In this document: positions 53,586 to 64,000 of the stretch, piece by piece
Position numbering within the stretch: position 1 is the first letter of the stretch
Layout: each line of letters opens with the position of its first letter
From: Thauera sedimentorum
Lineage (GTDB): Bacteria > Pseudomonadota > Gammaproteobacteria > Burkholderiales > Rhodocyclaceae
Length of the DNA stretch: 64,000 bases
Reading direction: 5' to 3'
Assembly: GCF_014489115.1 (NCBI RefSeq)
Contig: NZ_JACTAH010000003.1
Span: 124,001 to 188,000, forward strand
Notes under the pieces: generated by a model
The model's database searches: none
The model's input: only the letters and a program-made list of their open reading frames with translations
What the model was told of the DNA's origin: nothing
Translations under genes and position numbers: made by a program

Positions 53586-54845
53586 ATGCTCACCCCCGCC
53601 CGCGCCTGCGCCGTCGACTTCGGCACGTCCAACTCCACCGTCGGCTGGCTGCGCCCGGATGCGCCGGTGCTGCTGGCGCTCGAGGACGGCAAGGTCACGC
53701 TGCCGTCCACCGTGTTCTTCAACGCCGACGAGGAGCACACCGTGTTCGGCCGGGCGGCGCTGGCGGAGTACCTGGAGGGCTATGAAGGCCGGCTGATGCG
53801 TGCGCTCAAGAGCCTGCTCGGCAGCAGCCTGATGGATGGCCATACCGAAGTAAACGGCCGCGCCCTGCCCTTCCGCGACCTGCTCGCCAGCTTCATCGGC
53901 GAACTCAAGCGGCGCGCGGAGGCCCAGGCGGGACGCCGCTTCGAGCATGCGGTGTTCGGCCGCCCGGTGCACTTCGTCGACGACGACCCGACGGCCGACC
54001 GGCGTGCCCAGGACACCCTGGAGGCCATCGCGCGCCAGGTCGGTTTCGCCGAGGTGAGCTTCCAGTTCGAACCGATCGGCGCCGCGCTGCACTACGAAGG
54101 CTCGCTCGCGACGGAAGAGCTGGTGCTGGTCGCCGACATCGGCGGCGGCACCGCGGACTTCTCGCTGGTCCGCCTCTCGCCCGAACGCGCCGCCCGCGCC
54201 GAGCGCGCTGACGACCTGCTCGGCCATGCCGGCATCCATATCGGCGGCACCGACTTCGACCGCGTGCTGAGTCTGGAATGCGTGATGCCCCTGCTCGGCT
54301 ACCGCGGCCGCATGAAGAACGGCGCGGAACTGCCCTCCAGCATCTTCTTCCAGCTCGCCACCTGGCACACCATCAACTTCGCCTATACCCGCCAGGTCTG
54401 GAGCGATTTGCAGCACATCTACCGCGACGCAGCAGCACGCACCGAGCTGGACCGTCTGGGCCGCGTGGTGAGCCGGCGCGAAGGCCACTGGCTGGCCTTG
54501 CAGGTGGAAGCCGCCAAGATCGAGCTGTCCAAGGCGCCGAGCGCCACGCTGCAACTGGACCGCCTGGACCACGGGCTCGCCCATGAGGTGACACGCGAGG
54601 ACTTCGCCCACGCCAGCCGGAACCTGGTCGAACAGGTCGGCCGCTGCGTTGCGGACCTGCTCACCCAAGCCGGGTTGCGCCGCGAGCAGGTGGATACGCT
54701 CTACTTCACCGGCGGTGCCAGCGGCGTACCGCAACTGCGCGCGCGGATCGCCGCCGAGCTACCCGCAGCGCGCAGCGTGGAAGGCGACCTCTACGGCAGC
54801 ATCGGCGCCGGACTGGCGGTCGAGGCCGCGCGCCGCTACGGCTGA
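53586..54845 (+). CDS. yegD: Hsp70-like protein, YegD type
   Basis: A 419-residue actin/Hsp70-fold ATPase with only the nucleotide-binding domain: DFGTSNSTVGWL (phosphate 1), VADIGGGTADFSLVRL (phosphate 2), and FTGGASGVPQL (adenosine). It lacks the substrate-binding and lid domains of DnaK, as YegD proteins do. Its cellular target is unknown. It stands alone, convergent with icd, and is separated from it by a terminator. Confidence 0.88.
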   Translation: MLTPARACAVDFGTSNSTVGWLRPDAPVLLALEDGKVTLPSTVFFNADEEHTVFGRAALAEYLEGYEGRLMRALKSLLGSSLMDGHTEVNGRALPFRDLLASFIGELKRRAEAQAGRRFEHAVFGRPVHFVDDDPTADRRAQDTLEAIARQVGFAEVSFQFEPIGAALHYEGSLATEELVLVADIGGGTADFSLVRLSPERAARAERADDLLGHAGIHIGGTDFDRVLSLECVMPLLGYRGRMKNGAELPSSIFFQLATWHTINFAYTRQVWSDLQHIYRDAAARTELDRLGRVVSRREGHWLALQVEAAKIELSKAPSATLQLDRLDHGLAHEVTREDFAHASRNLVEQVGRCVADLLTQAGLRREQVDTLYFTGGASGVPQLRARIAAELPAARSVEGDLYGSIGAGLAVEAARRYG

Positions 54846-54894
54846 GCGGCGGGGCGCTCCCGCCTTCGGCGCGGCCGTCGGCCGCGACGCGGAT

Positions 54895-54921
54895 GAAAAG
54901 AAGCCCCCTTGTCGGGGGCTT
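54895..54921 (-). terminator. Intrinsic terminator of icd
   Basis: An 8-bp stem (54901-54908 with 54914-54921) and TTGTC loop; on the minus strand it is followed by CTTTTC. It lies 30 bases past the icd stop and may also slow transcription from yegD. Confidence 0.75.
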
Positions 54922-54950
54922 TGCGCATGGCGTAGTGCCGCCACGCTCGC

Positions 54951-56195
<1,245 letters not shown>

Positions 56196-56336
56196 ACGTA
56201 CTCCCTCCTGTTTGGCGTGGGTGTGACCGTTGCGCGTTCGAGCCCTTGGCGACGGCCCTGACCGCGCGATGACTGCCCGACGATTATCCATGAAAACGCC
56301 GCCTCATCCGAAGGCCCGGCCGCCCCGTGCGGGACG

Positions 56337-56365
56337 AAAAAAAACGCCGGGGCGAACCCCGGCGT
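56337..56365 (-). terminator. Intrinsic terminator of monomeric idh
   Basis: A 9-bp perfect stem (56344-56352 with 56357-56365) around a CGAA loop; on the minus strand eight Ts follow. It lies 26 bases after the idh stop and insulates icd downstream. Confidence 0.9.
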
Positions 56366-56391
56366 CGGTGCTTGCATGAGCCGGTCGGCGA

Positions 56392-58629
<2,238 letters not shown>

Positions 58630-59121
58630 TGCTTCACTCTCCCTCGTGGTCTTGATAGGGCTGGCCGCTGCGTCAAGGCGCAGCCAGGGTACGACGCGCG
58701 GAAGGCAGGGCCGCGCCGGGCGCGTTGAAAGACATTGGGCTCGGCGGATTCACGCCCGGCAGGCACGCCCCCTCGCGCCTGGCCCGGTCTTCCGCGCCGC
58801 CACTGCGAACGAGCCCGGGGCACGACCCCGCCGGACACCGCCGCGCGACTCCCAACCGACTTTTCGACCGCCGCATTATAGCGCCGCCGGACGTGTTCAT
58901 CGATCTTTGTAAAAAGACGTCTCACATCATGAAATAGATAAATGATAGAAGACTGGTAGACATGGTCTTGGCCGCGATGGGGCGGCGTCGGTTCAGGGAA
59001 GCGCCGGATCGCGGCCAAGGCCGCTCCTACACCCACGACAAAGACCGGAACGCCCTCTAGCCCTTCCGCCTGGGCCGGTGCGACACTTACGCTCGTCCAT
59101 CCGACCTGCAGGGAGACAGCA
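58630..59121. other. Divergent idh/aceK intergenic region with REP pair
   Basis: A 492-base gap. Toward idh there is a minus-strand TATAAT at 58880-58875. At about 58905-58960 is an AT-rich stretch (TTTGTAAAAAGACGTCTCAC) with an 8-bp AGACGTCT palindrome. Toward aceK is a REP pair at 58964-59030. CTGCAGGGAGACAGC precedes aceK. No gene is recognised in it. Confidence 0.5.
58964..59030. repeat. REPIN-like pair upstream of aceK
   Basis: A degenerate forward arm (GGTCTTGGCCGCGATGGGGC) from 58964 and an intact inverted GGCCTTGGCC-type arm ending at 59030. Confidence 0.75.
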
Positions 59122-60897
59122 ATGGACCCGGTGTCCGGCGAGAATCCGGTTGCCCAGGCAATCGCCCAGGCGCTGATCGAAGGCTTCAACAAGCACTACC
59201 GCATCTTCCGCGAGACCAGCCGGCGGGCCAAGGAGAGCTTCGAGGCTGCGGACTGGCAGGGTCAGCTCGATGCGGTGCGCGAGCGCGTGCAGTTCTACGA
59301 CGAGCGGGTGGACGAGGCGGTCCAGCGCCTGCGCCAGGAGTTCGACGCCGACTCGCTGGACGACGCCACCTGGCAGCAGGTCAAGCTGCACTACATCGGC
59401 ATGCTGATCCGCCACAAGCAGCCGGAGCTGGCCGAGACCTTCTTCAACTCGGTGTGCTGCAAGATCCTGCACCGCACCTACTACAACAACGACTACATCT
59501 TCGCCCGCCCGGCGATCGCCACCGAGTACATCGAGTCCTTCCCGCCGGTGTACAGCAGCTACTACCCGCGCGACGAAGGCCTGCGCGCCACGGTGCGGCG
59601 CATCGTCGAGGACTTCGACTGGCAGCGCCCGTTCGAGGACCTCGACCGCGACGTGGACCACCTGCTGCGCGCCACGGTGCACTACCTGGGCGCATGGCCG
59701 GCGATGGAGGTGAACTGCCAGATCCAGGTGCTGTACTCGGCCTTCTACCGCAACAAGACCGCCTACATCATCGGCAAGGCGATCAACGGCTACCAGGAGA
59801 CGCCCTTCGCGCTGGCGGTGCGCCACAACGCCGCGGGGATGCTCTACATCGACACGATCATCCTCGACCCCTGGCGCATCTCGGTGCTGTTCTCGCTGTC
59901 GCGCGCCTACTTCCTGGCCGACATGGAAGTGCCCTCGGGCTATGTGCATTTCCTGCGCAGCATCATGCCCAACAAGCCGCGCAGCGAGCTCTACACCATG
60001 CTGGGGCTGGGCAAGCAGGGCAAGACCATGTTCTTCCGCGACCTCGTCGCCCACCTGCGCCATTCCAACGACCGCTTCATCGTCGCGCCAGGCATCCGGG
60101 GCATGGTGATGCTGGTGTTCACCCTGCCGTCCTATCCCTACGTGTTCAAGATCATCAAGGACGTGTTCGGCAGCTCGAAGAACATGGACCGCGCCACGGT
60201 CAAGCGCAAGTACCTGATGGTCAAGCAGGTGGACCGCGTGGGCCGCATGGCGGACACCCTGGAGTACTCCAACGCCGCGCTGCCGCTCGCGCGTTTCGAC
60301 CCGGAACTTCTCAAGGAACTGGCGCAGCAGGCGCCCTCCTCCTTCGAGGTCGAGGGCGACTCGGTGATCATCAAGCACCTCTACATCGAGCGCCGCATGA
60401 CGCCGCTCAACATCTACCTGGAGAAGGCCACCGACGACGAGGTGGAGCACGCGGTGCGCGAGTACGGCAACGCGATCCGCGAACTGGCGATCGCCAACAT
60501 CTTCCCCGGCGACATGCTGTGGAAGAACTTCGGCGTCACGCGCTACGGCCGGGTGGTGTTCTACGACTACGACGAGATCGAGTTCATGACCGACATGAAC
60601 TTCCGCCGCATTCCGCCCGCGCCCTACCCGGAGATGGAGCTCTCTGGCGAGCCCTGGTATTCCGCCAGCCCGATGGACGTGTTCCCCGAGGAGTTCGCCA
60701 CCTTCCTGCTGGGCTCGCCGCGGGTGCGCAAGGCCTTCCTCAAGCACCACCGCGACCTGCTGGAGCCGGGCTTCTGGCAGCAGGCGCAGGAGACGATCCG
60801 CAGTGGCTACGTCGAGGACTTCTTCCCCTATCCGCAGGAGATCCGTTTCCGCGAGCTGTTCGGCGAAGCCGGCAGCGCCTGCCCGGTCACGCCCTGA
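59122..60897 (+). CDS. aceK: Isocitrate dehydrogenase kinase/phosphatase AceK
   Basis: A 591-residue AceK, which phosphorylates and dephosphorylates the dimeric isocitrate dehydrogenase and so diverts isocitrate to the glyoxylate shunt. Regulatory N-terminal domain (FNSVCCKILHRTYYNNDYIF, ESFPPVYSSYYPRDEG) and kinase domain with VFTLPSYPYVFKIIKDVF, LYIERRMTPLNIYLE and DYDEIEFMTDMNFR are intact. It lies close to its substrate gene icd, but aceA and aceB are not in the window. Slightly longer than the 578-residue E. coli protein. Confidence 0.96.
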   Translation: MDPVSGENPVAQAIAQALIEGFNKHYRIFRETSRRAKESFEAADWQGQLDAVRERVQFYDERVDEAVQRLRQEFDADSLDDATWQQVKLHYIGMLIRHKQPELAETFFNSVCCKILHRTYYNNDYIFARPAIATEYIESFPPVYSSYYPRDEGLRATVRRIVEDFDWQRPFEDLDRDVDHLLRATVHYLGAWPAMEVNCQIQVLYSAFYRNKTAYIIGKAINGYQETPFALAVRHNAAGMLYIDTIILDPWRISVLFSLSRAYFLADMEVPSGYVHFLRSIMPNKPRSELYTMLGLGKQGKTMFFRDLVAHLRHSNDRFIVAPGIRGMVMLVFTLPSYPYVFKIIKDVFGSSKNMDRATVKRKYLMVKQVDRVGRMADTLEYSNAALPLARFDPELLKELAQQAPSSFEVEGDSVIIKHLYIERRMTPLNIYLEKATDDEVEHAVREYGNAIRELAIANIFPGDMLWKNFGVTRYGRVVFYDYDEIEFMTDMNFRRIPPAPYPEMELSGEPWYSASPMDVFPEEFATFLLGSPRVRKAFLKHHRDLLEPGFWQQAQETIRSGYVEDFFPYPQEIRFRELFGEAGSACPVTP

Positions 60898-60917
60898 CGC
60901 CACCAGGGGCCGAAGCA

Positions 60918-60943
60918 AACGGGGCGCCCGCAGGCGCCCCGTT
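60918..60943. terminator. Hairpin between convergent aceK and soxB
   Basis: An 11-bp perfect stem (60918-60928 with 60933-60943) and CGCA loop, 20 bases from each stop codon. There is little T tract on either side, so efficiency is uncertain, but the position fits a shared terminator. Confidence 0.65.
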
Positions 60944-60962
60944 CATGTGCCATGTGCCGGAC

Positions 60963-62684
60963 TCAGGCAATGCCCGGATTGCCGTCCATGCCGACCAGCT
61001 TGGGCATGTTGGGGGTGATCTGGCGCACCACCTTCTGCCCGCGCAGGTAGCGCGCCACCACGTCCCACACCGCCGGACCGGAGTCGCGCGCCTCTTCGGA
61101 CACCGGCGCCCAGCCGGCCACCTTGTAGACCTTGTTGGCCTCGATGCGCTTGCCGTGGAGCATCATGTTGTCCACCCGCTTGCCCATCGCCGCGGTCGGG
61201 TTGAAGCTGTACTGCATGCCGCCCACGCGCACCATGTCGCCGCCCTGCTGGTAGTAGGGGTCCGGGTTGAACAGGTTGTCGGCGACGTCCTCCAGGATGG
61301 TCTTGATGGTCTCGCCGCTCATCTCGGTGAGCGTGGTCCACGGATAGGTGATCGCGGTCTGGTCCAGCAGGTGCTCCATCGTGATGGTGTCGCCCGGCAG
61401 GATGGTGGTGCCCCAGCGGAAGCCGGGCGAGAAGGCGATGTCGGCATCCATCTCGGCGATCAGCGCATCGACGATGAGCTGGTCCCAGGAGCCGTTGAAG
61501 TTGCCGCGGCGGTAGAGCAGGCCTTCTGACACCGCCAGCTTCTCGGACAGCTTCTCGATGAAGGGCGCGCGCACCTTGTCGATGAAGGCGGCCATCCCGG
61601 CGTCGGCCGGCAGCAGGTTGGCGAACACCGGCAGCAGCTTGTAGCGGAAGTCGACCACCTTGCCGTTCTTGACGTCGAAGTCCATCACGCCGAGGAACTT
61701 GCCGTTGGAGCCGGCGTTGGTCACCAGGGTCTTGCCGCCGGGGTTCTGCACCACGGTGGGCGCCGGCATGCCGTCGTGGGTATGGCCGCCGAAGATGGCG
61801 TCGATGCCGGTCACCCGGCTGGCCATCTTGAGGTCAACGTCCATGCCGTTGTGCGACAGCACCACCACCACCTGGGCGCCCTCGGCGCGCGCGGCATCGA
61901 CCGCCTGCTGCATCTCGTCGTCGCGGATGCCGAAGCTCCAGTCCGGCGTCTGCCAGCGCGGGTTGGCGATCGGCGTGTACGGGAAGGCCTGGCCGACGAT
62001 GGCCACCGGCACCCCGTTGATGTTCTTGATCACGTAGGGCTTGAAGACCGGGTCCTCGAAGTCGGTGGTCTTCACGTTCTGCGCGACGATGTCGATCTGC
62101 CCGGCGAAGTCCTTCTCCTCGATCTCCTTCACCCGGTCGGCGCCGTAGGTCGATTCCCAGTGCAGGGTCATCACGTCCACCCCCAGCAGCTTGCAGGCGT
62201 CGACCATGTCCTGCGCGTTGGTCCACAGCGCGGTGCCAGAACCCTGCCAGGTGTCGCCGCCGTCGAGCAGCAGCGCCCCGGGGCGGCTGGCCTTCATCTT
62301 CTTGACCAGGGTGGACAGGTGCGCGAAGCCGCCGACCTTGCCGTAGGTCTTCGCCGCTTCGGTGAAGTTCAGGTAGCTGAAGGCGTGCGCCTCGATGCTG
62401 CCCGGCTGCAGGCCGAAGTGCTTGAGCAGGCGCTCGCCCACCAGGTGCGGGGCATTGCCCAGCATGTCGCCGATGCCGAGGTTCACGCTGGGCTCGCGGA
62501 AGTAGATCGGCAGCAACTGCGCATGGCAGTCGGTCATGTGCAGCAGGCTGACGTTGCCGAAGGGCGGCAGATCGTACATGGCCTCGGCGGCCTTGGCGGC
62601 ACGGGCGAAATCGGTATGCAGCGTCATCCCGCCAGCCGCAGCCACGGCGAGGACCTGCATGAACTCACGACGATTCATCGACAT
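60963..62684 (-). CDS. soxB: Thiosulfohydrolase SoxB
   Basis: A 573-residue SoxB, the periplasmic dimanganese enzyme that releases sulfate from SoxYZ-bound sulfone sulfur. A twin-arginine leader MNRREFMQVLAVAAAGGM starts at residue 3. 5'-nucleotidase-fold metal motifs are visible: LHMTDCHAQLLP, LLDGGDTWQGSG, VLSHNGMDVD and IFGGHTHDG. GGAAGG lies 7 bases before the ATG. It follows soxX on the minus strand with a terminator-like hairpin in between. Confidence 0.96.
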   Translation of the reverse strand: MSMNRREFMQVLAVAAAGGMTLHTDFARAAKAAEAMYDLPPFGNVSLLHMTDCHAQLLPIYFREPSVNLGIGDMLGNAPHLVGERLLKHFGLQPGSIEAHAFSYLNFTEAAKTYGKVGGFAHLSTLVKKMKASRPGALLLDGGDTWQGSGTALWTNAQDMVDACKLLGVDVMTLHWESTYGADRVKEIEEKDFAGQIDIVAQNVKTTDFEDPVFKPYVIKNINGVPVAIVGQAFPYTPIANPRWQTPDWSFGIRDDEMQQAVDAARAEGAQVVVVLSHNGMDVDLKMASRVTGIDAIFGGHTHDGMPAPTVVQNPGGKTLVTNAGSNGKFLGVMDFDVKNGKVVDFRYKLLPVFANLLPADAGMAAFIDKVRAPFIEKLSEKLAVSEGLLYRRGNFNGSWDQLIVDALIAEMDADIAFSPGFRWGTTILPGDTITMEHLLDQTAITYPWTTLTEMSGETIKTILEDVADNLFNPDPYYQQGGDMVRVGGMQYSFNPTAAMGKRVDNMMLHGKRIEANKVYKVAGWAPVSEEARDSGPAVWDVVARYLRGQKVVRQITPNMPKLVGMDGNPGIA

Positions 62685-62748
62685 GGTGAGACCTTCCAGA
62701 TGACTGTTTTAAAAGGAACTTTACGTACAGCGCAGAAAAATGCGGGCA

Positions 62749-62781
62749 AAAAAGGGGCCCGCGGCCTGCGCCACGGGCCCT
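62749..62781 (-). terminator. Intrinsic-terminator-like hairpin between soxX and soxB
   Basis: A GC-rich stem (GGGCCCG at 62756-62762 pairing with CGGGCCC at 62775-62781 in plus-strand terms) followed on the minus strand by CTTTTTTG (plus-strand A tract 62749-62754). It lies 14 bases after soxX and 65 bases before soxB. Confidence 0.75.
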
Positions 62782-62794
62782 TGCCCAGACCGCC

Positions 62795-63409
62795 TTACTT
62801 GCTCTTGGGCGGCTGATTGACCGGAGATTCGGGGTCGAACAGATAGGCCATCACATGGCGGATCTGCTCCTCGGTCAGGATCTTGCCGTAGCCGTTGCGC
62901 GGCATGTCGCTGCACGCGTTGTAGGCCTTGGCGTTCCACAGCTTGCCCCAGGTGTACTTGACCACTTCCTCGGACCTGCCGCGCAGCGTGGCGTAACCCA
63001 CCAGGCTGGGCCCGATGGTGCCGGCGGAGACCTCGTTCGGGTCCATCGCATGGCAGTTGTAGCAGCCGCCGCCATTGACGAAATCGGCCGGGTCGCGCCA
63101 GGTCAGGCCACGGCCGCTGATCGCGATCTTGGCGCCCTGCTTCCAGTCACCGCCGGTGTAGTTGCCGTCGGACGGCCACTGGATGGTCTTCAGCTGCGCC
63201 TCTTCGAGGCGTTTCATGGTGGCGGCGTCGGGTTGCGTCGGGCTCGAGCAGGCCTTCTGCACCTCGTCCTGAACCTGGCGGTCCAGGGTGGCGATGCCGG
63301 TGGCCTTGAACGAGGTCTTCATCATCTCGGCGACCTGGGCGTCCAGGTCGGCGGCCGCAACCGCACCGGCGAACAGCGCCAGGGGCGCCAGCAACAGAGT
63401 CTTCTTCAT
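62795..63409 (-). CDS. soxX: Sulfur oxidation c-type cytochrome SoxX
   Basis: A 204-residue monohaem cytochrome, partner of SoxA in the SoxAX complex that attaches thiosulfate to SoxYZ. Signal peptide MKKTLLLAPLALFAGAVAAA, haem motif CYNCH near residue 117 and a likely Met ligand in CSDMPRNGYGKIL. The N-terminal extension before the haem domain is typical of the longer SoxX forms. GGGGAGACGG precedes the ATG at 63409. It starts 14 bases after soxA. Confidence 0.93.
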   Translation of the reverse strand: MKKTLLLAPLALFAGAVAAADLDAQVAEMMKTSFKATGIATLDRQVQDEVQKACSSPTQPDAATMKRLEEAQLKTIQWPSDGNYTGGDWKQGAKIAISGRGLTWRDPADFVNGGGCYNCHAMDPNEVSAGTIGPSLVGYATLRGRSEEVVKYTWGKLWNAKAYNACSDMPRNGYGKILTEEQIRHVMAYLFDPESPVNQPPKSK

Positions 63410-63423
63410 GTTCCGTCTCCCCT

Positions 63424-64000
63424 TCAGCGCTTCACACCGGGCCACACCGCTTCATGCCCATTGCCCTTGCCCGCCATGAACACGGACAGCGCGATGGTCA
63501 CGTCGGACGCGAAGATCGGCTCCGCGGTGCGCTGCTGGCGGAAGCAGTCCCACAGGCGATGCTGCATGGTCCAAAACTGCGAGTTGGACACCCGGTAGGC
63601 CGGCCACGAACCCCAGCCCTCGGCCGCGCCCTTGGCAGTGGTGATGTTGGGCAGCGAGGTGGCACGGATGCGCTTGCCATCCTGGCTGTGGCAGGACGAA
63701 CAGGCAAAGTCCATGGCGCCGGTGCGGTAGAAGAAGGCCTTCTCGCCCAGGGCGTACATTTCCTTCATCTTCGGGTGCGACAGGTCGACCTGGATCGGTT
63801 TGCCCTTGGACTGGCCGACGACGTAGGCGACCAGGGCCGCCACCTTGGCGCGCTCGCCCTTGCCGAACGAGCCCTTGACGATCTCCGCGGGGTCGATGCC
63901 CTGCTGGTTCTCCATGCAGGTCATCAGGCGGGATTCGAGGTCCTGCACCTTGCCGGTATCGGCAAAGAAGCGCGGCAGCTGCGCCGCGGCACCTTCGACC
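63424..64000 (-). CDS. soxA: Sulfur oxidation cytochrome SoxA (C-terminal part, partial)
   Basis: The window ends inside this gene; about 191 C-terminal residues are present. SoxA is the catalytic subunit of SoxAX. The haem motif FACSSCHSQDGKR, the segment MYALGEKAFFYRTG and the C-terminal RLWDCFRQQRTAEP with its Cys (position of the Cys ligand region) identify it. The remaining sox genes (commonly soxYZ before soxA) would lie beyond the right edge. Gene order soxA-soxX-soxB is seen in many betaproteobacterial sox clusters. Confidence 0.93.
   Translation of the reverse strand, partial: VEGAAAQLPRFFADTGKVQDLESRLMTCMENQQGIDPAEIVKGSFGKGERAKVAALVAYVVGQSKGKPIQVDLSHPKMKEMYALGEKAFFYRTGAMDFACSSCHSQDGKRIRATSLPNITTAKGAAEGWGSWPAYRVSNSQFWTMQHRLWDCFRQQRTAEPIFASDVTIALSVFMAGKGNGHEAVWPGVKR

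Overview
The window is GC-rich (about two thirds G+C by eye), densely coded and almost entirely chromosomal in character. Gene content (system II cytochrome c maturation, DUF455 and DUF3422 proteins, polyphosphate:AMP phosphotransferase, AceK with both isocitrate dehydrogenase types, form IA RuBisCO with CbbQO, sox genes) points to a betaproteobacterium able to grow as a sulfur-oxidising facultative chemolithoautotroph. A Rhodocyclales/Zoogloeaceae-like (Thauera/Azoarcus) host is my inference; no rRNA or other phylogenetic marker is present. No tRNA, rRNA, CRISPR array, transposase, integrase or phage gene was seen.

Layout. 1-11.7 kb: housekeeping genes (resB end, ccsB, DUF455, rpiA, phoU, yggX, a PAS-GGDEF protein, argA, PPK2-type pap, rsmE, an inositol-monophosphatase-like gene). 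11.7-22.8 kb: carbon set A (prk, tkt, gap, epd, pgk, then an HDOD gene, pyk and fba), which mixes Calvin and lower-glycolysis genes. 23-26 kb: two small genes and a haem-c-type sensor diguanylate cyclase. 26.1-34.7 kb: carbon set B, a classical cbb operon cbbF-P-T-G-K-A read divergently from a LysR-type cbbR. 34.9-45 kb: OmpA-like lipoprotein, a DUF3422-lrgA-lrgB-transporter run, an EF-G-like GTPase next to an orphan DUF4212 protein, and a DUF4212/sodium-solute symporter pair. 45.2-51.6 kb: RuBisCO locus cbbL-S-Q-O, divergent from a second cbbR, followed by usp and a glyoxylate-type aminotransferase. 53.6-60.9 kb: yegD-like Hsp70, dimeric icd, monomeric idh and aceK. 61-64 kb: soxB, soxX and the 3' part of soxA.

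How it fits together. SoxAXB is expected to draw electrons from thiosulfate through c-type cytochromes (matured by the ResB/CcsB pair at the other end). The two prk/tkt/gap/pgk/fba sets, FBPase, RpiA and form IA RuBisCO with its CbbQO activase cover most of the Calvin-Benson-Bassham cycle. Ribulose-phosphate epimerase, triose-phosphate isomerase and phosphoglycolate phosphatase are not in the window. Two CbbR regulators sit next to AT-rich divergent promoters with TNA-N7/8-TNA boxes. Set A and set B GAPDHs differ at the cofactor-selecting residue, suggesting a division of labour.

Non-coding structure. A dispersed REP/REPIN-like repeat (core GTAGGAGCGG..TTG..CCGCGAT) occurs at eight intergenic loci, two of them inside the set B operon. 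A perfect 23-bp inverted repeat lies between cbbL and the second cbbR, and an intrinsic-terminator-like hairpin lies between soxX and soxB. No clearly new multi-gene system was found; the least explained items are the EF-G-like/orphan DUF4212 pair, the haem-c diguanylate cyclase, the EF-hand-like loop in the symporter, and the inverted repeats at the two cbbR-linked promoters.
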